This document shows positions 22,071-33,385 of a DNA stretch of 64,000 nt, one piece after another. Where the stretch lies: the NCBI RefSeq assembly GCF_000003815.2, contig NC_049985.1, forward strand, positions 22,418,845 through 22,482,844, read 5' to 3'. How positions within the stretch are numbered: position 1 is the stretch's first letter; every line of letters begins with the position of its first letter. The notes beneath the pieces are model-generated. The model did not search any database. It worked only from the letters and a program-made list of their open reading frames with translations, and was not told the origin of the DNA. This DNA is from Branchiostoma floridae (taxonomy: Eukaryota > Chordata > Leptocardii > Amphioxiformes > Branchiostomatidae). Both the position numbers and the translations under genes were made by a program.

Positions 22071-22990
22071 AAAGGTGGGCTCCCACTGCACTCGCGTCAC
22101 GCTTGCGTCGCTTCGGGGTTCGTTCATTGTGTCACCGTTGTGTTATTTTCGCCAATTTTCTGTTGCGCTCCCACTGACATGCGTCACTGTTGCGTTTCTA
22201 GACTAAATGGACAGGTTATCGGAAGTCGCAGCGTTGTCAATGTATGAAAAATCACAGTAAAATGATGAAAATGCCTAAAACTGAGATTTATAATGAAATA
22301 ATTTCCCTTGTGATGATGCTTATGCTTATGAATGTTACTTATGTTATATGATAACCTTGAAAGACTTTTACAGTAAAAAAAGTAACCCAAATGAATGGAC
22401 ACGAACCATATACCAGATTTGACTCCATCGCTTATGTGTTTTGCAACAAGTATGTGTAATGGTGTGTGTTAATTTGCATATTTCACAAATGAAAAATCTT
22501 GATATTTCCTACGTTTTAATAGGAAATAGACAAAATATAACCGTGATACTGTTGAAGGCATGTCGGCGTCACTGTTGTGTCACTGTTGTGTTACTCTTGG
22601 GTCACTGTTGTAACTGAAAAACTGCTGTAAAATGATATCCAAAATGTATCTAAAATAGCTTTTCAATAATAAAATGATGTTTACTTTTGATACTTGGTGC
22701 AAAATAGACAAAATATAACCTTGATACTGTTGAAGACATGTTGGCGTCACTATTGTGTCACTGTTGTGTTACTCTTGGGTCACTGTTGTGTCACTCTTGG
22801 GTCACTGTTGGGGCATCTTGCCACTTGCGTTATTTTTTAACTTCCAAAAAAACGTCGCGTCACCTCTAGGTTTGCTTGTGTCACCTCTAGGTTCGCTCGC
22901 GTCACCTCTAGGTGCCGCGGGGTTACGTCTGCGTTGTCGAACCCCGAAGCGACACAAGCGTGACGCGAGTGCAGTGGGAGCCCACCTTTA
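22071..22990. mobile_element. Complete 0.9-kb TIR transposon (non-autonomous), TA target site
   Basis: The left TIR (TA then AAGGTGGGCTCCCACTGCAC) and right TIR (GTGCAGTGGGAGCCCACCTT then TA) match over about 53 bases with one or two changes. The inner TIR ends in GCTTCGGGGTTCG. The interior is AT-rich with a ~178-base direct duplication (22528-22610 and 22706-22810) full of GTCACTGTTGTGTCACT. No transposase motif is seen, so it would need another source of transposase. Confidence 0.75.
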
Positions 22991-22999
22991 CTTATATTC

Positions 23000-24640
23000 C
23001 GTTTTTTGTTGTTCTAAACCATCTAAAACCTTCCAAAGTGAAATTTGCACTGGAAATATAGACAAAAACATGTTGTGTTTATTACTGACCTTTTGTGTTT
23101 ACACTGGCTGTATATAGTTCGCATGTATTTTTCACATTGCACTACAAATTTTTTTCCAGCACACTTAATATGCAGTGACAGGTTCAGAACCTGAACTGCT
23201 GAACCTGAATCCGGACATGAACCTGAGTATGAGTTTTGGTACGCGCCAGAATTCTTGGTACACAATTTAGAATTAGATACAAAACCGGTATAGGCATTGG
23301 AACACAAAGGACAAACTTATTTCCTCAATAGTTGTGCTGTCATGTGTAACAACTCACTTCACAGCTTTGGCACACCAAAAATAGACAAAACTAATGCCAC
23401 AGACTATTCACATTAGTTGTGTCTTCTTCAATAGGGAGGTTTGTCTGATCTAAACGAGGTTTGTGAGAGTAATTAAATTGAGTGCACGCAGTAGGTATGT
23501 GAAAGCCGTCTCCTTGACTTTCAGTGAGGTCCTTTTGTGCTATTATAGGTGAGATTGAGTTCTCAATCACGCCTCTGGAGGATTGCTTTGGATGCCACAC
23601 CAAATATAACGGAAACTATTTTAGGAAGGAAACATATAGACTGCTGTTGCCTCTGAGTTGGGGGATTATTGTGGGAATCTGTCACAAAAGCCAATACAGG
23701 CTTGTGACAGAGTGTATAGTGAGGAAGGCAAAATAACTTCTCACCAGTTCTTGTGGAATTAAACTTGCACGCTTTACCTTTGCCATTTTGGTTATGTTTT
23801 GAGAAGCATGTGTCTATGAACATGTGCACGATAGCTTGAGAATTACCGGATGGATTGTGTTGATTTTTTCGGTAAGCTGGTAGCATCTTGATATAATTGG
23901 AATTTGGTCCCCTAACGCATTTCTCAGGCACTGCAACGGATCTTCCGGCTTTGATATCTTTCGTTCTGGCCATACAGTTTTTATTGTCAAATAGCTCTTA
24001 GAAGCCAGATTAAGTCGTAAGGTTTGGGCTCTCTAGCTACTTTAATAGAACTACAGGGGCCAATTTGTTTCAGAGTTTGAAAATGAGCAACTCCAGAAGT
24101 TGTTGTTGTATCGTCACGATTTTTGGTGTGAATGTACTTTAAGGATTTAAACTAGAGTATGAGTAATTGTTTCCAATTCTCTAGGATAGGAGCAGTGTCA
24201 GAGCTACAATATTACTTATGATACACTACACAGTTTGTGTCAGGCCTAAAACTATGATATGCGCCCACATTGCGCCCACATGATGTTCTACGTTTAACAA
24301 TTAACCTCGCTGTCTAAACTTCTACCAACCCGATATCACATGTCTGTCAGTAGAAATGAATGAACTAAAAGTTTAATAAACCTGTCACATTTAAGGCATA
24401 AACTTTGTAGGTTTTCTACACATAAAAGTTACTTTGTGTTTAGGAAACTAGTTTAATGTAGCGGTACGAATGTATCATTGAAGTTTTGCCACGCTGCTAC
24501 GTTTTACTGTCTTGGATTCTAGCCATTAGCCGAATGAGGACTGAAAGGTGGTAATGGGGCTGTGATAGTTGGACACGAATTGAAGTCGAGCGGTGGAGGA
24601 GAAAGTTGTCATGAGTTCCAGCTATCTCCAATCTCCCGAC
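23000..24640. other. No gene confirmed; one 136-codon open frame on the - strand
   Basis: The longest ATG-started frame is 23563-23973 on the - strand (MARTKDIKAGRSVAVPEKCV and on). It is basic with several Cys and is not recognised. Short AACCTGAA repeats lie at 23180-23230. Confidence 0.35.
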
Positions 24641-24642
24641 GC

Positions 24643-24749
24643 ATCCATGCGGAAAATAAAGTGAATGGAATGTTTCTCTTTGGGAGTCCCAAGAAGGTAT
24701 TCGGACATTGACTTTTATGTTTCTAGGTTCTATACTCGAACTAACTGGT
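24643..24749. repeat. Left arm of a perfect 107-bp inverted repeat
   Basis: The arm is identical, reversed, to 25101-25207. It begins ATCCATGCGGAAAATAAAGT and ends CTAACTGGT. It lies in otherwise unremarkable DNA before a short TC run at 24877-24894, and appears to be the donor sequence of the SINE's antisense 5' extension. Confidence 0.8.
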
Positions 24750-25103
24750 AATATGTATTGCCCATGTGTCTAAGTGTAAAATACATATCTGGTGCATGTA
24801 TCATTTATTGTAACGTGCCCTTCGGAGGTTTTAAGTTCAAATGAGGTGAGGCACTGTATAGAGCAGTAACGGTGTGTTCTCTCTCTCTCTCTCTGTTCGT
24901 TTCTCTCTCTACCCCTCTATCTTCCTCCGTCCCTTTCTCTGTATCTCTACACACACACGACTTATATATGCAAAATATGTGTTGATTAAAGTGTAATTTT
25001 CTCATTAGAGTTGGCGGGTATTGAACGACATAACATCGTCAAACATTGGTACGTATCAATCATTGATGATGATCAATTATTTAATTATCAATCATTGAAT
25101 ACC

Positions 25104-25438
25104 AGTTAGTTCGAGTATAGAACCTAGAAACATAAAAGTCAATGTCCGAATACCTTCTTGGGACTCCCAAAGAGAAACATTCCATTCACTTTATTTTCCG
25201 CATGGATTTTCGTGGCGTCGGGCGTGGCGTAACTGGTAGAGCTTTCGGCTCGGAATCTATGGGTCCTGAGTTCGATTCCCACCGTGTCCCCGACGTTGTG
25301 CCCTTGGGAAAGGCACTTTACACGACTTTCCTTCTGTCTGTACCGTGTATGTGGCATTGTTAATATAAGTTACAAAAACTTGAGTGCAGTGCCACATCGT
25401 CCTCGTCTGTCCAAAAGAAAATACTAAAAAAAAAAAAA
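25104..25438 (+). mobile_element. tRNA-derived SINE with target-site duplication and antisense 5' extension
   Basis: A direct repeat AATCATTGAATACC at 25090-25103 and 25439-25452 flanks the unit, which ends in poly(A) (about 25425-25438): a clean target-primed insertion. The tRNA-like head starts near 25213, with an A box (TGGCGTAACTGGTAGAG) and a B box (GAGTTCGATTC). The body has the marker TGCCCTTGGGAAAGGCACTT. The first 104 bases of the insert are an exact reverse complement of 24643-24749, about 350 bases upstream, with ACC microhomology at the join. Confidence 0.75.
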
Positions 25439-25547
25439 AATCATTGAATACCTAAACGACCTAAAAACTTTGTCTAGGTGAACTGCTGGAAACCGCGAGA
25501 ATACCTCTTGGAATTTTCAGGGGTACGGCATTGTGACTATCTGTCGC

Positions 25548-26105
25548 CGGGTCCCGGTTTGACTTTAACTCTTAGTTAAAAAAGTCCCGGGCCCCGTCGT
25601 GCACCAAAATAGCCGGATAGCCACAGGGTCTCCCACGGGGCCCCTGTTATACCGAATACAAAATATCTGTCGCCGGGTCCCGGTTTGATAACTGTTAATT
25701 ATAAAAGTACAGGGGCCCCGTCGTGCCCCAAAATAGTCGGGTAGCCGCAAGGCCTCCGAAGGGGGCCACGCCCGAAAATGCATAAAAAGCAGCCCGTAAA
25801 CTACCCGGAGAGGCCGTTTTATTTCTAAATAATTAGAAAAAGTACAGGGGCCCCTACCGTGCCCCAAAATAGCCCGGTAGCCGCAGGGCCTCCCAAGGGG
25901 GCCACGCCCGAAAATGCATAAAAAGCAGCCCGTAAACTACCCGGAGAGGCCCTTTTCTTTCTAAATAGTTAATTAGAAAAAGTACAGGTGCCCGCCGTGC
26001 CCCAAAATATCCCAGTAGTCACAGGGTCTCCCACGGGGCCACGCCCGAAAGTGCGAAAAAAAAAACAGCCCGCAAACTACCCGGAGAGGCCCCTTTCCTT
26101 CTACA
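25548..26105 (+). repeat. Tandem array (about 4 units) of the GC-rich repeat
   Basis: Units of roughly 125-140 bases repeat the order GTCCCGGTTT, an inverted TTAACT/AGTTAA element, GTGCCCCAAAATAGCCCGG, AGCCGCAGGGCCTCCCA and GGCCACGCCCGAAAATGCAT. The two middle units are closest to each other. No coding frame is kept between units. Confidence 0.65.
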
Positions 26106-26892
26106 TGGTACAGTAGCATAACGTCTGATCAAGCCTGCCGGTCACGTGCTGAGAGACAAATGGAGTCATTAGGGATACCTATCAGACTATTCCAACCCCA
26201 TTAGTTTCTGTTGCCGGGCCGTAACAAACATGATCTTCTCCGTCTGAGCGAACACAGTCTTCATATTCCCGTCCCGTCTAAGCATTAATCGTTATCTCAT
26301 TCCAGCAGTATATCATTTTGAAATATACTATAATCTACTCTTCATGACAGAAGGGAGAAAATGACATGATTGATAAATGGCTGGGGACTTAAGAAAAGAA
26401 TTGCTCGTCGCGTAGTTGATGTACAATCGACTTAATTGAACGGCGGTGACGACTAATCACAACCGCTGGCTTAATTGTTATCGTTAAGTCGTTCATGGTT
26501 AGATGGGATGTGTGGAAAAGCAATGACAAAAACTGACTGACAATACAAACGCCTGAAGAAATTTAGGAACTCAATGTTGACTCAAATAATAACTTTTTGT
26601 AATTTCGTTGACAAGGCTCTTATTAGAGATATTTTTTGCTACAGGCTATGATCATAACATGTTTGAAAGCTCATGGAAAGTTTAAGAATTTATTGGAAGG
26701 ATGTCTTAACATTTTGTGTCTGTTGAAACTTTTAAATTACGGAGGAAAGTAGACAATAATGCAGAGCAAAGAACTTTAATTGCAATAATTGTGATAAGCA
26801 GGCAATATAACTACAACTACAATGAATCTATCATGTATGTAAGGAGGGTACTTTATGTTAAGAATTAATATTTGGGTATTAAAATAAAATTT

Positions 26893-27030
26893 GGGTTTGT
26901 TTGTTTGTTTATTTATTCGCACACAAGTATTACATTAAAACACAAAACGAAAACAATGGATAAAACAGGTGCAGGAGGAGGGAAAAAGCTTGTGAAGCTT
27001 ATACTTAGCCCTCCTCCTTTAAACTAAACA
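26893..27030 (-). mobile_element. LINE 3' tail on the - strand
   Basis: On the - strand AGGAGGGCTAAGTATAAGCT, TCACAAGCTTTTTCCCTCCT and ATTCGAATAAATA-like sequence precede (CAAA)n, here seen as TTTGTTTGTTTGTTT on the + strand at 26895-26910. The ORF is truncated away. AT-rich imperfect repeats follow to 27300. Confidence 0.45.
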
Positions 27031-27417
27031 AAATTGATTATGATATATAATAATAAAGGAAGGTAATACATAGAATAATAATAATACAATAAGGATAAAC
27101 AAGTAATTAATGGTATGAATTAACAATGAATGATAAAGTAACGTAATATGTAGAAAATGATAATGATGCAATAAGGATAACCAAGTAACTAATGGTTTGA
27201 CTTAACAATAAATAATAAATCAGCATAATACTTAGGAAATGATAATAGTGCAATAAGGATAATCAAATAATGGAATGAATTAAGATAATATGATTAAAAA
27301 GAAAAAAAAATGTGGCTACTACAGGGGGCTCGGATGAATTAACAGATGGGTTTAAATCAATGTGGTAATTAAGCTGTTAAATATTTATACATAGAGAGAG
27401 AGAACTTCCTATTTTCC

Positions 27418-27541
27418 TCACACATACCACATACACAGACACAAGCACAAACACACGTGTGTGTGTATGTGTGCGTGTGCGTGTGTGTGTGTGTGTGCGT
27501 GTGCGAGTGTGTGTGTGTGTGTGTATGTGTGTACGTGTGTT
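27418..27541. repeat. (CA)n/(GT)n palindromic microsatellite
   Basis: CA-rich sequence (27418-27457) switches at ACACGTGT to a GT-rich tract (to 27541), so the two halves are complementary and could form a hairpin or Z-DNA. Confidence 0.8.
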
Positions 27542-28089
27542 ATGTACAGTAAAGAGAGAGACTTTTGACTAAAAAGTACCATTATCCGGTATGCCTGGCA
27601 ATCTTTTGAGTGGTGGGTGGCTTCCATCCTCTATATCTAGTTTGGACAGAAAAGCACATTATCCACTGTAGGTCGTTTTGAAAATAAAAAGAATACCCTT
27701 CCTTTGCAAATGATATGCCCTTTTATTTCATTCAATGCCTTAAGCTCCTATTCTCAGACTGTGGCAATGACAGCCTTGTGTAATTTGAATAGCAGGAATG
27801 AATGATCATTCTACTTGGTAGATTTCTGGTTTTTTTTTTGCTAATCGTCACTGTAAATCATAAGTAATGTGTGGCAAAATATCTCGACAACATTTGCTAG
27901 TTGCAATTGCGTCGTCGTTTTCTTCAGTAACCAATATAGATAATACATAAATGCACTTCACTCACATATTCCACATCGAAAATGAAAAATGAACCAATGC
28001 AGAAAGAACTATTCGATTCTTATAAGTATTCCGCTTCAGTACCACAACAATCCGTTAGAGGGGCCAACATCTTATAATGTTGACGTCTT

Positions 28090-28169
28090 ATCAATATCTA
28101 AAAATACATCAAGTATCAATCCATCCAGGCATTCCTGAGTTACCTTGCTCACAGAAACACACACATACT

Positions 28170-28232
<63 letters not shown>
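28090..28232 (+). repeat. Dispersed repeat head and (CA)n tail
   Basis: ATCAAGTATCAATCCATCCA and TCCTGAGTTACCTTGCTCAC precede about 65 bases of CA (28168-28232), repeating the arrangement at 2690-2932. Confidence 0.6.
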
Positions 28233-28235
<3 letters not shown>

Positions 28236-28299
28236 GGCTAACGGAAACATAACTTTCTTGACAAAGGTAATAACTAAACATATTTTGGGTCATCTTCAG

Positions 28300-28476
28300 C
28301 GAATGACGTTTGTTTCATGTTATACTTATACTTGCTCAAGTTTGTCTCATGTTATACTTGTACACTTAAGTTGGCTTATGTTATTTGATTGTTTTGTAAT
28401 CTTAGATGGACTCCAGGAAGAATGGATTTTGTGATTTTAAAGTCTAATGGATATCGAAACAAACAAACAAACAACA
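28300..28476 (+). mobile_element. LINE 3' end (CR1-like) with (CAAA)n tail
   Basis: TTAGATGGACTCCAGGAAGA and TAATGGATATCG precede AAACAAACAAACAAACAA. Short tandem tails of this type after an oligopyrimidine-poor 3' UTR are typical of CR1/L2-group LINEs. An internal duplication (TGTTATACTT) is present. No coding sequence is recognisable. Confidence 0.45.
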
Positions 28477-28839
28477 TAGAAGTTATCGACGACTCGCAGA
28501 TCCAATGGTATTTACACACATATTACTTGCTAAGACTTATGAACTGAGGTGAACCCACCGAGCTCATTGCAGTGGCAATGCGGCAACTTGTCTGCATCAG
28601 CCCCGGTCTATTTGCCGTGAACACCGCCAAGCAAAACACCATTACCGGCTACGGTGGAATTCTGCCCGATTGAAAGCCATGTTCCCCGTGTCAGATAGGT
28701 CACTAATGTAAGGATGATATACCGGAGGCGCTGAATGGAAACACCGTACAGGATTGCCAGAGGGTGATGTTTATGTGAGCTGGATGCTCCCAATGGAAAC
28801 AATGACTTGTAATAATTCACTCCTTGTAGTGTCTATGAA

Positions 28840-29175
28840 TCCCTGAGGTTTCAAGCCAGTAGATACCCACTTTGTAAAGTGCTCGAAGAACACGGGGCCC
28901 CGTTTTACGCCCCTTCCGAAAGACAATGCAGTCTCTACCTATATCCCCTTTCCCGGATCTGAACCGAGGTCAGTGTCAATGAATTCTGGAGAGTTCAATC
29001 CAGTAGGTACCCATTTTGTAAAGTGCTCGAAGCACGTACCTCTTAGAAAAAGGGACCCCCTTTTTATGCCCCTCCCGTAAGACAATGAAGCCCCTAGCAA
29101 TATACCCTTTCCTGGATTCGAACCGGGGTCTTCCTTTTGCCAACTAATAGGAACCTACCAAGCTACATACCTATC
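28840..29175 (-). mobile_element. Third tRNA-like SINE family, two tandem units
   Basis: The - strand has A box-like TGTAGCTTGGTAGGTTCC and a canonical B box GGTTCGAATCC (29107-29117). A tail follows with TGCTAGGGGCTTCATTGTCT, GTGCTTCGAGCACTTTACAA and AATGGGTACCTACTGG. A second unit (about 28840-28985) repeats the tail and has its own B box-like GGTTCAGATCC. The poly-G at 29199-29210 lies just outside. Confidence 0.58.
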
Positions 29176-29179
29176 TAGT

Positions 29180-30540
29180 CCCTTGACCTCCTGGTCGTGG
29201 GGGGGGGGGGTAGACATAAAGATGGAGAGTTGTCTCCAGGCCGGTCTGTCTCTTGCTACAGTCAATTGTTACCAGGAGGTTGCTAATTGTTGATGCACTG
29301 TAGTATTTACATGGCCAATTCTCCAATGATCTCATACTACTTTTCCCTTCTGTACTGAGAGCATTTTAGCGCAACACTACATTTTCTTTAAACTTGCATC
29401 GCTAAACTGTTCAATTGCCGGTTTCCAAGTCCTTCTGCAGTAACAGTTTCTTTTCCTGGACATGTAGCAAAATTATATAACTCTCTCGATGATAACGGCT
29501 TCCCCCCCTATCTACAAGTTATCAGCCTTCAGAACAAATGTCTACCGCTATCTCCGTGCACAGTCATTTCCAACGTCTTAGTTCATTTCCTTGAAGTGGT
29601 CTAATGACATTGCTCTGAACAATCTCGTTCAAATGAGCTACAAGGCCATCTACGAATACGAAAAGTGAAGAGTGATTATCTTTACAATAATAACAAAAGA
29701 TAATGTGTGAGGTGATCAGTACTTTATAGTGATATTTCCGAATTACAAGCGAAAATGTGTTTCGATTCAAAACTTTATATTATGACAGCTACATGATATG
29801 GCGAAATGATGACAACACATTTACTCTCGAACAAACGCAGTTTAGTATGGATTCTTTGCAATGTATGTAGAACTCTAAAATGAGTGATTAAGTTGAGTAC
29901 AATGGCAAATTGTCCCTGTCTTTATCTAAAAGCAAATACAAATGTTTGTGGACTGTTTAATTAAAAAATACTTTTATATCATCGGCCACCTTGGTAATGC
30001 TGCAATACAGCCATTGTACACATAGCAAAGAAAAAAATCAATAATGATTTTATTGCTCCTTGATTTCCATCATTATACCATTTATCATTTCTATGTCAGA
30101 ATTTACCCTACTATCACAGCTACATGCATCCTAACTGAAATAAAAGTAACAGTAAGGCAAACACATTGTCATTATAGAATCTTTTTATCTGCCCATTCAC
30201 ATACATGTAGCATTAGCCAATTCACATCGCATGTACCCATTCACAGCATATAAAAATTGCCCATGCACATTGCATTGATCACTTTATCAAAAGGCGTATT
30301 TCATTCCGCGTTCACGTAGTGGTGAAATTGCATATCTGATACAAGCTGTCACTGTAATGTTACGTTTTGCCTACTTGATATGTAAAAGTTGCAATAAAAC
30401 GCATTGCATATTATTTATCATATTCGGTTCTCGTTATATTCCTCTCATGCACTTCGTGCACAGGTAAAAAAAAAATTGACATTCAGACAGCATACATATA
30501 CATGGTTTAAAAACATGTAGCAATCTTATCACATTGTTTC
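29180..30540. other. No gene recognised
   Basis: AT-rich. The - strand frame near 29560-29650 (DGLVAHLNEIVQSNVIRP and on) has a possible acceptor before it, but no donor or family match. Confidence 0.4.
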
Positions 30541-30552
30541 CGTTGCACTTAC

Positions 30553-30628
30553 GGAAGGTGGACTGTTCATAAGCGGCTATCGCTTCGTCAAGTTGGCTAA
30601 GGTCAAGGTCTTCGTCCGACCGGACATC
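30553..30628 (-). CDS. Candidate internal exon, 76 bases, protein not identified
   Basis: On the - strand a pyrimidine-rich acceptor (CCTTTCTCAG) precedes 76 bases that end at a full-consensus donor (GTAAGT). Of the three frames only one is open. It reads DVRSDEDLDLSQLDEAIAAY then EQSTF, an acidic and probably helical segment; both other frames stop within the exon. LDEAIAAYEQ resembles the first helix of a tetratricopeptide repeat, but one partial helix is not enough to name a family. The exon has no in-frame ATG, so it would be internal. Local composition is richer in GC than the flanks. No partner exon was recognised on the - strand within several kb, so it may belong to a gene with long introns, or be a relic. 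Confidence 0.42.
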
Positions 30629-31839
30629 CTGAGAAAGGGTTTAGATACACACAACTGCTTTGAAGTTATAGACACGGTCGAAATTGCCTGCAGCGCAAAC
30701 GTTGCAAATGGATAGCTTGTGCTTCTAGAATCTCGTCGCCCTTGACTTCACTGGCGCTTATGAGCCGTTGACGGATTGAAACGGAACTGTGCGTAAACGC
30801 AGAGGACAGATAACGTTTTCTACTCCCTTGTTAAGGTCACTGCATGCAAACTTTGCTAGAAACAGGGTACGTGGATGTATTTCTGAGGTTTCAGCAAACA
30901 TTGATGGATCAGGTGGTTTCTGCCTGTATTATCTTCTTTTGTGCTGTATGGATCCTAAAGGAAGAAATTTTTTCCATTGTAAATGAGTAGGTCTTTGATC
31001 TTATGAATGCCTTTTAATACTCATTGAAAATGCAACTTTACAACTTTACAAACTTTACATAGAGTTTTATGTAATACGCCTAGGAGTACCTTAAGTTACG
31101 TTTGGAACAACATGCATGACGAATCTTTACGTTTGGGTCCGCCTTTTTAGCAGCGACACCTTAGCTGCAGTTCGGAATAGTACCAGTATGTATTGCCCTG
31201 AGGAAGGTTACAGACGGTCACATAAAACATATGGCATTTGGTTATACATAGTTACAGGTTATGAATAAAGTACCTTGTCATACTACATGTTCAGGATGAC
31301 GTCTAGGAAATTCTAATTTTCTTGAACTACTCATTCGATCAACGTAGATCTGCACTGGTCTGAACATTGGTGGTTATGACTTTGTCTCAATCACCATTTA
31401 CTTCAGTAGAGTGGCACAAGTTGTGCGTTTTTGTGACGACTAATTGCAGGAAATTTGCATGTCTGGCCGAGACTTTGAGAAAGTACTCTCTGACAACAAG
31501 GATATATGCATTTCACTTTAGCTGGTCGTGCAAAGTCAAGGGCACGAGTCATGTCACTGAAGCGTTATTTGTCATTGTCAGACAGCAGAGATAACGTCCC
31601 CGCTACCCTTAACTGACGAACGATACCCTTGTTACTGTGCCCTTTATCTGTTGAACGTGTCATGGGTGGTTTTATGAATGTCGTTTTAGAGTATGGAAGT
31701 CAGAGGGTCGTTTATATAACTCATGCTAGTACAGTTTATCCTCACAAGGTTGTTCTGTATAGGGGCAATGTTTATTCAGATATTGCAGACATACTGATAG
31801 GTTGATCTATATATCCATTCACTTCCCCTATCTCTTTCT

Positions 31840-32150
31840 TTTTGCCTTTTTTCTTTCCTTCCTTCCTTCTTCCCTTCTCTCATTCATTCGTACTTCTTGC
31901 TTTCTTTCCTTTCCTGCTTTCTTCTATTCAGTCATTTATTCACTATTCATTCATTCATTCATTCATCCATTCACTTTCCTTCTTCCAGCCTTCTTTTAAT
32001 CTTAACCTCTTTCTTTACTACTTTTCCTTTCTTTTCTTTACTTTCCTGTCTTTCAATTTTTCCTCTTTTCTTTGCCGCTTCCTTTTTTCTCACTCATTTA
32101 TCTCTTTTCTCTTTTTACTCTCTCTCTTTTACTCACTCTCAATCTCTGTG
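31840..32150 (+). repeat. Pyrimidine-rich tract, about 310 bases
   Basis: The + strand is very largely C and T (TTCCTTCCTTCTTCCCTTCT, ATTCATTCATTCATTCAT at 31945-31975, TTTCCTTTCTTTTCTTTACT). Three overlapping open frames of Phe/Leu/Ser only reflect composition. Confidence 0.85.
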
Positions 32151-32169
32151 ATAGCTGCTGATGGCTGTT

Positions 32170-32230
32170 TAGCCTATGCGAATAGTGAATGTTGAAAACC
32201 ACCTTCCATGAACTGCTTCCGCATAGGCTA
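32170..32230. other. 11-bp inverted repeat, 39-base spacing
   Basis: TAGCCTATGCG at 32170-32180 is mirrored by CGCATAGGCTA at 32220-32230, next to the pyrimidine tract. It may be the ends of a tiny element or chance. Confidence 0.4.
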
Positions 32231-33090
32231 GGTGTTTTTGATTTATCTCCAATGCAGACTTAAGACTTTATTTAACAGCTTTTCATTGGACAAAAACACA
32301 CCGTACCGGTAGTTCTCTCCCCTAACGTTTTCGACAAACAGCTTCACAATCCTATCAACGGACTGGCATACGGCACCTGTTACGGTTGAGTGTCCCTCGC
32401 TCCGCTAACGTGAACGCCAATGAATCGTTTTACCACGGAAGAAGTGTAACGCGCATTATCACAGTTCTTCCGCCGCTATATGCGTTTCCGTCCGTTGACC
32501 CTTGCGGTAAGTTGACAGTTGTGTGAATGCCATCTCCCTACTGAGCCGCTAATGCCCGTCAGTCGAAATGTCAGTACTATAACCCCGTCACGCTGCAATA
32601 TGAACAGCGATAAAAAGTCATTTAAGGTAGTGGTGTATTGACTTAGAGTACGCCTTCTCACATGGGAGCTGTCTACTTAAGGCTGGTGATATAGTGGGTA
32701 AGTGACCAAGGTCGTCTTCAGCAATAAATCATTATAAAAGGAGATTGGCGGTGAAAAATCGCCTGTCAACAATAGCTGAAAGAGTGTTGAAAGCAAGAAA
32801 GCAAGATTTCTGCTAACGGTGTGTCCATGTGCGTAAACGGGATATTGTGTTTTATTCATGAATGGCACTCATTCACAAAGTACATCAATAATACTGCCTC
32901 AGACTGAAGTTGTCGACAGCAGTTCACGTACAATGGACATTTTTATCTTCGCCAAGAAAGCTGGAAAATTGCTTTCCACCCATTTTAGCATATTGATTCA
33001 AAGTGCGGATTAACCTGTGCTTCAACTAGATCTCTTTTACATATCAATTCACAGCTAGGATATACACACCCTCTCCAAAAATATCTCTTC

Positions 33091-33137
33091 AGTGTCACTG
33101 ACGAAAACTACTGGATAGTAGTTGAAACGTCTGACTG
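33091..33137 (+). ncRNA. Hammerhead-like motif, + strand copy
   Basis: CAGTGTCA, CTGACGA (33098-33104), one A, stem AACTAC/GTAGTT with loop TGGATA, GAAA (33124-33127), CGTC, TGACTG. TCA and CAG before the core pair with TGA and CTG after it, leaving a two-base bulge. ACGU is self-complementary and is followed by C, fitting a minimal type I hammerhead cleaved after GUC. The extra A before stem II is the one departure from consensus. Confidence 0.45.
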
Positions 33138-33385
33138 TTTCCAAAACCATATCCAGTTGCTTGAGTAACTACTTTTTGGCGCAAGAAAACTAATGTTTTT
33201 AGGAGCGTTTGCATATTTGTATGTTTGTTTGTTTGTATACATGTATGTAAAACCATGGTCCCCGACCCTCTTGACGAGGATGGGACTAGGTGAGGTGAGG
33301 TGATGTACATGTATGTATGTATGTGTGTGTGTATGTATGTATACGCCAAAAATAGTTACTCAAGCAACTGGATATGGTTTTGAAA

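Larger units (their letters stand above)
26110..28080. other. No gene recognised apart from LINE tail and microsatellite
   Basis: AT-rich DNA. Between 27030 and 27300 loosely repeated blocks (GCAATAAGGATAACCAAGTA) about 75-80 bases apart form a decayed tandem repeat. Confidence 0.45.
30640..33070. other. No gene recognised apart from pyrimidine tract
   Basis: Sequence upstream of the candidate - strand exon, searched for partner exons without a convincing hit. Confidence 0.4.

Noticed and set aside
22755-23117. 120-codon + strand open frame
   Set aside because: It starts in the internal repeats of the TIR element and crosses its right end into unrelated DNA.
25213-25290. A functional tRNA gene
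   Set aside because: A and B boxes are present, but the arms do not pair as a tRNA and a SINE body with poly(A) follows.
29564-29770. Possible exon on the - strand (DGLVAHLNEIVQSNVIRP)
   Set aside because: An acceptor-like AG is present but there is no donor before the stop and no family match.
31802-32195. Three overlapping Phe/Leu/Ser-rich open frames
   Set aside because: All lie in the pyrimidine tract, where stop codons are rare by composition.
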